Shown piece after piece: positions 14,280-20,233 of a stretch of DNA of 20,233 bases. The first letter of the stretch is position 1. Each line of letters starts with the position of its first letter. The notes under the pieces were generated by a model. The model did not search any database. It was not told the DNA's origin and saw only the letters and a list, made by a program, of their open reading frames with translations. Made by a program: the position numbers and the translations under genes. Origin of the DNA: Hyphomicrobiales bacterium (GTDB lineage: Bacteria > Pseudomonadota > Alphaproteobacteria > Rhizobiales > Xanthobacteraceae); NCBI GenBank assembly GCA_016201085.1, contig JACQDO010000357.1:1-20233 (forward strand), in the 5' to 3' direction.

Positions 14280-14953
14280 GCGATACCCTTATTGTCTTCG
14301 ATGTCGGTTCGACACTCATACACCCTAACTTTTCCGTGCTTGCGGATTGGGTCGCGCAGAGGGCAAATGCGTACACAGACGTCGATGTTCTCGAACGCGC
14401 CTTCCGACGGGCGCTCAGCGGAGACCTCTTCTCGATTAATGATTATACTCGGCAGGCAGATGCCTTCTTTACGGCTTGTGGCTGTGGGCGCTCAAGTCGC
14501 GAGCTCTGGCCTGCTTGGTGGGAAGAAGTTGTCCTAGCGGGCGGTGCTAACTCGTGGCTCTACACCTCTGTCGACGTTGATGCCAAAGAAACCCTAAATC
14601 GGCTCAAGAACGTCGGTTGCCGACTGATCGCTGCTTCGAACAGCAACGGGACACTCAGAGCCGAACTAGACTCCTTCGGCTTAACGGATTTCTTTGAGCG
14701 GACTTATGACTCTGCGGATGTTGGTTCAGAGAAGCCCGCGCCCGAATTTTATGACACTGTCTTGAACTCATCCGACGCCGCAGTGTGCGTCCACGTGGGC
14801 GATGATCTGATAAAGGACTTCATTGGCCCGCTAGCTGCAGGATTTCATCGCGCGCTATTGTATGACCCGGCAGACGTTTACGGTGGCGTTCCGCTTCGCG
14901 CAAAGGTTCGCAAGCTACCTGAAATCGGCGTTGTGTTGGGTTTGGTCTCATGA
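14276..14953 (+). CDS. HAD-superfamily phosphatase-like protein with D-x-G motif I
   Basis: The 225-residue HAD protein has an alpha-helical cap (about 20-100). Motif I is FDVGSTL, where nucleophile D9 is present but the second aspartate of DxD is G11. Motif II is AASNSNG (S121), motif III is K153 in GSEKPAPEFYD, and motif IV is HVGDDLIKDF (D176 and D181). The missing acid/base aspartate is known from some HAD groups and may mean reduced phosphatase activity or a different reaction. ATG 14276 overlaps the aminotransferase stop (ATGA) and follows the purine-rich GGAAGGGGG. It shares the operon with a second, unrelated phosphatase and a kinase. Confidence 0.87.
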   Translation: MSDTLIVFDVGSTLIHPNFSVLADWVAQRANAYTDVDVLERAFRRALSGDLFSINDYTRQADAFFTACGCGRSSRELWPAWWEEVVLAGGANSWLYTSVDVDAKETLNRLKNVGCRLIAASNSNGTLRAELDSFGLTDFFERTYDSADVGSEKPAPEFYDTVLNSSDAAVCVHVGDDLIKDFIGPLAAGFHRALLYDPADVYGGVPLRAKVRKLPEIGVVLGLVS

Positions 14954-15747
14954 CGCGAGATTTTAATGACGACTTGAAGCTCGCCCATCGCTTGGCCGAT
15001 GGGGCAGACGCGATATCTTTACGTTGGTTCAAACAACTTGATCAGTACGACAGCAAAGAGGATGGGTCGCCGGTCACGCTTGCTGACCTGGAAATCGAGC
15101 GCCATATCCGTGCGTTCCTAGAAACCGAACGACCCTACGACGCCTGCCTAGGCGAAGAGCTATCCGACCATGCGAAGGCGTTCGAAATGGATAGCCCAAC
15201 TTGGATCGTTGACCCTATCGATCATACACGTCATTTCACTCGTGGCGATCCGAATTACGGTTGTCTCATTACGCTGATCGTGGAGGGGATTGCGCGGGTC
15301 GCTGTGGTCTCGGCGCCGAGTTTAGGATTTCGTTGGGTCGCTCTTCAGGGCGCAGGCGCGTTTCAAAACCGGATTCGCATGTCCGTTTCAACAGTGAATG
15401 ACCTTAATCGAACGCACCTGGCTCTGGCTGGCCACCGCGAATGGATGAATAGTGCCCGTTGGGAACGCGTCTCACAACTCATGGACGACGTCGCTTACGC
15501 CTGTGGGACAGAGGGTGGGTTTCTCCCTGCGATGAAGGTGGCGAGTGCGCAATTGGATGCCTTCGCTGAGCCCTGGGGAAAGGTTTGGGACCACGCTGCA
15601 TTGGCTTTGATCGTTCAAGAAGCCGGCGGGCGCACGTCCACCCTTAAAGGCAGCCCTCCTGCTGGCGGATCGCTCCTCGCGAGCAATGGCCTCCTTCACG
15701 ATCAACTGCTGGAGTATTTTGAAAGTTCTGGAGGCAATTCATTGTGA
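14950..15747 (+). CDS. Inositol monophosphatase / histidinol-phosphatase family protein
   Basis: A 265-residue Mg-dependent, Li-sensitive-type phosphatase. The metal ligands are all present: GEE (68-70), DPID (88-91) and D214 in WDHAALALIVQEAGGR. The TLAD segment (43-46) is also conserved. Where most members read DPIDGT, this one has DPIDHT, placing histidine in the active-site loop. Family substrates include inositol 1-phosphate, histidinol phosphate, PAP and sugar phosphates. Given the neighbours, a sugar or cyclitol phosphate is likely. ATG 14950 overlaps the HAD stop (ATGA), indicating translational coupling. Confidence 0.9.
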   Translation: MTRDFNDDLKLAHRLADGADAISLRWFKQLDQYDSKEDGSPVTLADLEIERHIRAFLETERPYDACLGEELSDHAKAFEMDSPTWIVDPIDHTRHFTRGDPNYGCLITLIVEGIARVAVVSAPSLGFRWVALQGAGAFQNRIRMSVSTVNDLNRTHLALAGHREWMNSARWERVSQLMDDVAYACGTEGGFLPAMKVASAQLDAFAEPWGKVWDHAALALIVQEAGGRTSTLKGSPPAGGSLLASNGLLHDQLLEYFESSGGNSL

Positions 15748-16685
15748 GACCAAAGCTCGATCCTAAGTGGACAGAATACTTCCGGCAGAACGGCTATCCC
15801 GGCGCCCGTGGGTTATCGACCGGGATGGAAGGTGCGGTCTATTCATTGGTCGAGAACAAGCTCGTTGCAAAAGTGTGGCTGAGTCGGAGTTTGTCCGAAC
15901 TCCAAACCCTGAAAAAATTCTATGATGCGTTGATGGATGCGGCTGGTCGGATCACCACTCCGTACATACAGGAACTTAAAGAAATCGACGGCACGCCTAT
16001 CTCGATCGAACGGTATTTAACTGGCTCGCCGCTGCAGATCCACCTCGACGAAAATTCCGAACACGCAAACCAAGCCGCCGTCGATGCAGTCATTGATGTA
16101 TTAGACTTCCTCCGAACACTTCCGCCGTGCGCCGAGTTCGGTCAGCTAGCAGTTCTGAATGAGCAAGTATCGCCTTGGAAGGAAGCAAACAGCTGGAGCG
16201 GGGCTTTAGGGCAAACCATTGAGCGATGCATGAGGCGATATGGCCATCAGCTTGCGAACGTCGTTCCCAACCTTGATCGCATAGAGGCTGCCGTTCGTGA
16301 CTTTCTGAAAACGCGAGACGGCATTCCCATGAGCTTAGTACATGGCGATTTGTGCGGCGCAAATATTATGGTCGATGAAACGGGTCAGCCGCTTTCTGTT
16401 TTTGATTTCGGTTTTCTGTCGACTGTAGGCGACGCTGCATTCGACGCTAGCATTTCTAGCGCAATATTTAACATGTACGGACCCTACGCCAGGGAAGTTG
16501 ACAATGAGATTACCGAAGCAATGGTGCGGGCACTCGGCTATCCAAAGGAAGTACTAATGGCATATAGAGCAGCCTATAGCCTTCTAACGAGTAACGCTTA
16601 CTCGCCAGCGGGCACTGACGGACATTTTCGCTGGTGCGTTGCAATGTTAAGGAGGGAGGATGTGCGTGCCTCGCTCGACTTGTGA
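15744..16685 (+). CDS. APH-fold small-molecule kinase (aminoglycoside/choline/amino-sugar kinase family)
   Basis: The 313-residue kinase-like protein has the ATP-binding lysine K43 in LVAKVWLS, the Brenner-type catalytic loop VHGDLCGANIMV (199-210, D202 and N207) and the metal-binding DFG-like FDFGFL (D221). These are the hallmarks of aminoglycoside phosphotransferases, choline kinase, and the amino-sugar kinase AmgK. GTG 15744 overlaps the previous stop (GTGA), and GGAGG lies nine bases before it. With a pyrophosphorylase and phosphatases in the operon, a biosynthetic sugar or aminoalcohol kinase is the leading idea; a self-resistance kinase is the main alternative. Confidence 0.88.
   Translation: MRPKLDPKWTEYFRQNGYPGARGLSTGMEGAVYSLVENKLVAKVWLSRSLSELQTLKKFYDALMDAAGRITTPYIQELKEIDGTPISIERYLTGSPLQIHLDENSEHANQAAVDAVIDVLDFLRTLPPCAEFGQLAVLNEQVSPWKEANSWSGALGQTIERCMRRYGHQLANVVPNLDRIEAAVRDFLKTRDGIPMSLVHGDLCGANIMVDETGQPLSVFDFGFLSTVGDAAFDASISSAIFNMYGPYAREVDNEITEAMVRALGYPKEVLMAYRAAYSLLTSNAYSPAGTDGHFRWCVAMLRREDVRASLDL
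16649..16662 (+). promoter_or_regulatory. Strong ribosome binding site with an ATG out of frame
   Basis: AAGGAGGGAGG (16649-16659) is the strongest Shine-Dalgarno-like stretch in the operon and runs straight into ATG 16660. That ATG opens a 25-codon frame (to 16737) that crosses the kinase/dioxygenase junction in a third phase. The dioxygenase frame itself offers only GTG 16634 or GTG 16682. The site may drive a leader peptide that couples to the dioxygenase gene, or may mark a frameshift near its N-terminus. Confidence 0.35.
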
Positions 16686-17437
16686 GCACGCCACGAGAGC
16701 ACCACAGCGATGGCAATGCCGCTCTCTATACATTTGATTGCCGGGGTTATTTGATTCATCCGCGTTTTCTCAATCCGATGCATTTGGCAGATGCACGCCA
16801 GCATTTCTCACAGCTCGAATTCATCTCCGATGCATGGCACGAAGGTCAACAGCGATCGGCCAATATTCATCTTTCGTCGGGATTTCTTGGGACGCTTGGC
16901 AAAGAGCTTTATCGTCATCCAACTACATCTTTGACAATCGGTTACCCTCACCATCTTCTTGAGAGCTACGCGCTGAGGAGAGAAAGGGGGCAGCTGGATC
17001 TCCATGGCGGTGCCGCAGAATTTGTCTGTGGAAGCGACGCCGTTGATATATCAGCCCGATCATGGACGCACTCAGGGCGGAGCTACGCGCTTCGCGTAAA
17101 GGTGTTGATTTATCTGGATGACGTTACCGAACCAGAAGAGGGGCGCCTAGCTTACATAGAGGGCTCGCACAAAGCTGACTTCGCATTCCACCGAGCATTT
17201 CCTGAGGGTCGGCGTGTAGCGAAAGACCTCGTGCGGACTGTTGAGGTCCGAGCAGGCGACGCCATATGGCTGAACGAAGCCCTACTCCACGGCGCAGAAC
17301 GCAAGACATCGTCAACGCAGCGTCGGTTGTTGGCTTACACCTTCGGACCGACGTTCATGGCAAGTTGGTCCGAGAACGAAGAGCACGCGAGCACCACTTC
17401 TGGCTACGCTCGCGCTGAAACGGAGCAGGCGGGATAA
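16682..17437 (+). CDS. Phytanoyl-CoA dioxygenase (PhyH)-like Fe(II)/2-oxoglutarate enzyme
   Basis: From GTG 16682 (GTGA overlap with the kinase stop) the protein has 251 residues. The PhyH-like core shows LHGG with a probable iron ligand H108, the conserved YIEGSHKADF (159-167), a second probable ligand H203 in EALLHGAERK, and a downstream arginine pair (214-215) for 2-oxoglutarate. The usual HxD carboxylate after the first histidine is not obvious, since the motif reads HGG; some PhyH-like groups share this. Such enzymes hydroxylate, desaturate or, with an HxG-type site, halogenate. The start is uncertain, because the best ribosome binding site nearby points to another frame. Confidence 0.8.
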   Translation: MSTPREHHSDGNAALYTFDCRGYLIHPRFLNPMHLADARQHFSQLEFISDAWHEGQQRSANIHLSSGFLGTLGKELYRHPTTSLTIGYPHHLLESYALRRERGQLDLHGGAAEFVCGSDAVDISARSWTHSGRSYALRVKVLIYLDDVTEPEEGRLAYIEGSHKADFAFHRAFPEGRRVAKDLVRTVEVRAGDAIWLNEALLHGAERKTSSTQRRLLAYTFGPTFMASWSENEEHASTTSGYARAETEQAG

Positions 17438-17447
17438 GACGAACTAC

Positions 17448-18236
17448 ATGCTAGAGTCTATTCCCATCGTGACTGCTTGCGATCAAGGATTCCTTCCGGG
17501 CTTACGCGCCCTTTTGTGCAGCCTACAGCGGACCAACCCGGAGCGCGTCATCTATCTACTCGATTGCGGCATATCGTACGACGATCGGATCGACCTAAGC
17601 CGTCGCTTCCGAAAGCTGCGGGTCGAAAGCGTAGCCGTTCCGGCAGATTTACCCCTGCCCAGTGTGGGCTCGTGCGCCACGTACGCTCGTCTGTTCGTAG
17701 GCGACGTGTTTAGCCAGTATCGACGCGTTCTTTATCTCGATGCGGATACTATCGTCATGTCGAGCTTGGCCGCGTTGGACGATACTACTCTTCGATCGCC
17801 AAACATCGTCGCAGCTTGTGTAGAGCCATACACCCCGACTTTTGCTTCGCACAATGGTGTTGCTGATTTTCGGCGGTTAGGGTTCCTCGGGCACGAACCC
17901 TACTTCAATGGAGGTGTACTCCTCATCGACATCGAAAAATGGAACCGAGAATCCATTAAGGACAGCGCGATCTCGTATTTGATGCGGAGGGATATCAGGA
18001 TCGCACTGTTCGACCAAGAGGCTCTCAATGTTGCGCTTGCCGGAAGATGGCAACCGCTTGATCCGAAATGGAACGTGAGCAGATATTGGACTCAAGAATC
18101 CCAAAGAACAGCGTATCCACATATCCTCCGCGAGGCGCGTATTGTACATTTCCTTTCCGGCGAAAAGCCTTGGTCGTCGGCCGAAAAGATCCATCCGTGG
18201 CTGCTGGACCGCTACAGAGAATTTGCACTTCCCTGA
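17448..18236 (+). CDS. GT8-like glycosyltransferase (GT-A fold)
   Basis: The 262-residue protein follows the LgtC/glycogenin pattern of family GT8: N-terminal PIVTACDQGF (6-15), the DxD motif DAD at 98-100 in VLYLDADTIV, YFNGGVLLIDIEKW (152-165), DQEALN (189-194), and the C-terminal VHFLSGEKPW (233-242), whose histidine and Lys-Pro-Trp bind metal and donor. GT8 enzymes are retaining and use UDP-galactose or UDP-glucose type donors. No membrane segment is visible. ATG 17448 is ten bases after the dioxygenase stop, with only a weak ribosome binding site, so translation may depend on coupling. Confidence 0.92.
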   Translation: MLESIPIVTACDQGFLPGLRALLCSLQRTNPERVIYLLDCGISYDDRIDLSRRFRKLRVESVAVPADLPLPSVGSCATYARLFVGDVFSQYRRVLYLDADTIVMSSLAALDDTTLRSPNIVAACVEPYTPTFASHNGVADFRRLGFLGHEPYFNGGVLLIDIEKWNRESIKDSAISYLMRRDIRIALFDQEALNVALAGRWQPLDPKWNVSRYWTQESQRTAYPHILREARIVHFLSGEKPWSSAEKIHPWLLDRYREFALP

Positions 18237-18281
18237 GGTCGAGCCGGCATCTCCTTTGCTGCCGCTCCAATAGGCTCAAAC

Positions 18282-19169
18282 GTGATTCCAAATCGCATTC
18301 ATTTCATTTTTGGTTTAGAGCCTACTTTCGGAGGAAAACCATTCTCGTTCGTGCATTATTTAGCCATAGCGACCGCGGCCATCGTCAACAGACCCGACGA
18401 GATCGTGCTTCATTACATGCATCGGCCTGACGGTGAATGGTGGGAGCGAGCAGAGCCGCTGTTGCGCTTAAATCGCGTTCGAGCTCCCGAAACCGTGTAC
18501 GGACGCACTATCAAGCATTTCGCACATAAAGCTGATGTATTGCGATTGCAGATTCTCAAGAGTGAAGGTGGGATCTACCTCGACGCCGACACACTTTGCG
18601 TGTCTCCGTTTAGCCCGTTGCTCGTGCATCAAACCGTTATGGGCATCGAAGCAAATGCTGGGCTCTGCAACGCCGTCGTGTTAGCGGAGAAGGGTTCCCC
18701 ATTCATCGCCACTTGGCTCGAAGCATATCGAGACTTCAACGCTGACGACTGGCGGACGCACGCGGTTTGCCTGCCATATAAACTTTCTCAGCTTCATCCA
18801 GACCAAGTTCACGTGGAGCCTGAATTCTCCTTCTTTTTTCCAACCTACGACGACCCGATGCATGTCTTACTTTGGCATGAAGAAATCACCGTAAGGCAAC
18901 GTTTGCGAGGTTTGGCGCGGATCGTTGCCAACATTCCTTATTACGCATCCGGGGACTGGCCCGTACGAATAAGCGGTTATCTCCGCGGCAGTCTGACGCC
19001 GCGGGCTGCATACCTTGCTCGGATACGGCGCTGCTATTGCCTACACCTATGGGAGAGCCTTTGGTGGGATCCTTATTTGAAGACCTTATCTCCGGCTACT
19101 CTGCGCGAGTCAGGCGGAATGTACGCACGGCTCGTTGAGGATCTATTTCACACTGTTGAATCGCCTTAA
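18282..19169 (+). CDS. GT32-like (Gly_transf_sug) glycosyltransferase
   Basis: The 295-residue protein starts at GTG 18282 and opens with IPNRIHFIFG, the typical first strand of GT32-like sugar transferases. HKADVLRLQIL (82-92) is followed by EGGIYLDADTLCV with DxD at 101-103. Further on are the acceptor-site region and HLWESLWW (255-262), which is commonly a HxWxxSW-like closing motif in this group. Related enzymes act in capsule, glycolipid or O-antigen synthesis. It is the last gene of the operon, 45 bases after the GT8 gene. No transmembrane anchor is evident. Confidence 0.88.
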   Translation: MIPNRIHFIFGLEPTFGGKPFSFVHYLAIATAAIVNRPDEIVLHYMHRPDGEWWERAEPLLRLNRVRAPETVYGRTIKHFAHKADVLRLQILKSEGGIYLDADTLCVSPFSPLLVHQTVMGIEANAGLCNAVVLAEKGSPFIATWLEAYRDFNADDWRTHAVCLPYKLSQLHPDQVHVEPEFSFFFPTYDDPMHVLLWHEEITVRQRLRGLARIVANIPYYASGDWPVRISGYLRGSLTPRAAYLARIRRCYCLHLWESLWWDPYLKTLSPATLRESGGMYARLVEDLFHTVESP

Positions 19170-19317
19170 ATTCACCGCAGAGACTCTCTGCCACTGACGC
19201 CGGAAACCCTAGAGATCCGGCTGAATATGACTACGTCAACCGGCGCATCAGCGCCGAAGCGTAGAGTTATACTTCGATGATATTGGAGATTTGAGTCGGC
19301 CAAAATGCAATCAGGCG
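19170..19317. other. Convergent intergenic region with hairpins
   Basis: The 148 bases between the last operon gene and the convergent P-loop gene hold GCAGAG/CTCTGC (19177-19182 and 19186-19191, three-base loop) and CGGCGC/GCGCCG (19241-19246 and 19251-19256, loop ATCA). The latter is enclosed by CTACG/CGTAG (19231-19235 and 19260-19264). Neither has a T-tract on the plus strand, so termination, if it happens here, is not classically intrinsic. No small gene is visible. Confidence 0.45.
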
Positions 19318-20233
19318 CTATCTCAATAGCGCCGATCTCGGGAATGCATCCGGGAGCCGATCTCTCGCCGCACCATCCTCCGAGTTGCGCCGATCGATGG
19401 ACTTTCCGATTAGCCGGACAAAATCGTTCTCGTTTCTGACACCAGCCGCCTCTTGCCGGGTGATCACGCAGCCGTGTTTGGAAATTTCTTCGTAACGCGG
19501 TCGACGCGCTTCCAGAAGCCTCGGGAAGACCCATCGAACGAACAAGTTAGGGTCGATGTCCTCCGCGGAAGTCATACCGCTTTCCGAGAGATAGTCGTCA
19601 ACCGCCTTGCTCAGAAATTCGGGCCGATAATAGAGCGGCTTCGGAAACTTTTTGGCTTCCTCGACGAGGCGTGTTTCATGGTCGACATCGGCCATGATGT
19701 AGACCAGCAGGGAATTGTTGGTTACCGAACGCAAGACTGGATCCTCGTCGTCCGTTGGATCGATTAGCTCGCATAGCGATCCGCTCGCGTCATTAATGAA
19801 GTGGGCATAGCCGTAAATCTGCCGTGCCTTCCCGATGAATCCCTCCAAGTCGCGGAGCGCAGCGATCTCGGCGTTCCTGTGCCGCTGCTGCCGGTGCTCA
19901 AATTCATCCCGTGGCAACCCTCCATAACGACGAGCTCCGAGCATCCCGAGGTATTGTGATACGATGGCGAGGTTCGAGAATGTGACGTTCAGGTCGATCC
20001 GCACCGCGTCCTGCCGCAGGCAGGTCGCCAAAAGACGGGTCTTCATCATCTCCATCTTCAAGACATCGATGATGTCCTCGCGCAGATACGCGGTCGCCAA
20101 TCGATAGTCGACCGAATAGTGATACCAGTTGGTCTTAGGAAGATGCGATGCCAACCGCGTCTTGCCGATGTTCGACATGCCCATCAACGTGATGCGTTTA
20201 TGCGGGTCGTCAAAAAAGGATTCAGAGTTCGGA
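19318..20233 (-). CDS. P-loop NTPase/kinase-like protein of unknown function (5' end outside window)
   Basis: The minus-strand frame is open to the window edge, so the true start may lie beyond it. The Walker A motif GMSNIGKTRLA follows a hydrophobic strand (RITLM), which is the usual start of a P-loop fold. In-window start codons at 20187-20184 would cut that strand, so I expect the start upstream. The remaining 290 residues have no motif I can name; they include YHYSVDYRLATAYL, which could be a lid or substrate site as in small-molecule kinases, and VYIMADVDHETRL, a possible later core strand. It converges on the biosynthetic operon, so it is a separate transcription unit. Membership of the element is unknown. 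Confidence 0.7.
   Translation of the reverse strand, partial: PNSESFFDDPHKRITLMGMSNIGKTRLASHLPKTNWYHYSVDYRLATAYLREDIIDVLKMEMMKTRLLATCLRQDAVRIDLNVTFSNLAIVSQYLGMLGARRYGGLPRDEFEHRQQRHRNAEIAALRDLEGFIGKARQIYGYAHFINDASGSLCELIDPTDDEDPVLRSVTNNSLLVYIMADVDHETRLVEEAKKFPKPLYYRPEFLSKAVDDYLSESGMTSAEDIDPNLFVRWVFPRLLEARRPRYEEISKHGCVITRQEAAGVRNENDFVRLIGKSIDRRNSEDGAARDRLPDAFPRSALLR

Larger units (their letters stand above)
6001..20233. mobile_element. Left part of a tRNA-Arg-inserted integrative element (right end not in window)
   Basis: A tyrosine recombinase sits directly behind a tRNA 3' end, the base composition changes from strongly GC-rich to mixed right after the tRNA, and the cargo is a long operon of accessory biosynthetic genes. 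The attachment core is expected within the tRNA 3' part (6001-6027). I found no second copy of the GTTCGAATCGTCTCGGGCGC stretch downstream in the window, so the right boundary is unknown, and the last bases listed here need not belong to the element. Confidence 0.65.

Noticed and set aside
15744..16685. Straight call as an aminoglycoside resistance gene
   Set aside because: The APH fold is shared by many metabolic kinases, and the neighbours favour a biosynthetic kinase; resistance remains only an alternative.
19177..19264. Intrinsic terminator for the cargo operon
   Set aside because: The hairpins lack a T-run on the plus strand, so only a structured intergenic region is reported.
6028..20233. 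CRISPR array or insertion sequence
   Set aside because: No regularly spaced repeats, and no transposase frame with flanking inverted repeats was seen.

Overview
The window looks like a chromosome segment of a GC-rich alphaproteobacterium, most likely order Hyphomicrobiales (Rhizobiales; Bradyrhizobium/Xanthobacteraceae-like). This rests on an MmcB-family gene, an HU protein with an Ala/Lys-rich N-terminal extension, a palindromic intergenic repeat of a kind I associate with Rhizobiales, and core codons that nearly always end in G or C. No species call is possible from the sequence alone.

Bases 1-6027 read as ordinary core chromosome. In order they hold the tail of an unidentified gene, a frameshifted mmcB (minus), mtnA for methionine salvage (minus), an exported von Willebrand A-domain protein (plus), an arylformamidase-like alpha/beta hydrolase (plus), a palindromic repeat, a TauE/SafE-type permease (minus), about 560 bases of intergenic DNA with strong nested inverted repeats, an HU gene with a clear terminator (minus), and tRNA-Arg(CCG) with an encoded CCA.

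At the 3' end of that tRNA the character changes. A tyrosine recombinase starts 110 bases downstream, base composition drops visibly, and the genes become tightly packed on the plus strand. This is the left end of an integrative element. No second copy of the tRNA 3' end is visible, so the right end lies outside the window.

The cargo, 7386-19169, is one long, largely translationally coupled operon. It encodes a SAM methyltransferase, a SIR2-like NAD-fold protein whose 5' end is broken or recoded, a Nudix protein, a NagA-like deacetylase, an NDP-sugar pyrophosphorylase, a GT4 glycosyltransferase, a class IV aminotransferase, a HAD phosphatase, an inositol-monophosphatase-like phosphatase, an APH-fold kinase, a PhyH-like dioxygenase, and two DxD glycosyltransferases (GT8-like and GT32-like). 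Taken together this suggests a pathway that deacetylates and dephosphorylates an amino-sugar phosphate, rephosphorylates and nucleotide-activates it, transfers it with up to three glycosyltransferases, and decorates the product by transamination, methylation and hydroxylation. There is no PKS, NRPS, Wzx/Wzy or dedicated exporter in view. I do not recognise the cluster as a described pathway, and it is the best candidate here for an undescribed system.

A convergent P-loop protein gene (19318 to the window end, minus) closes the window; whether it belongs to the element is unknown.
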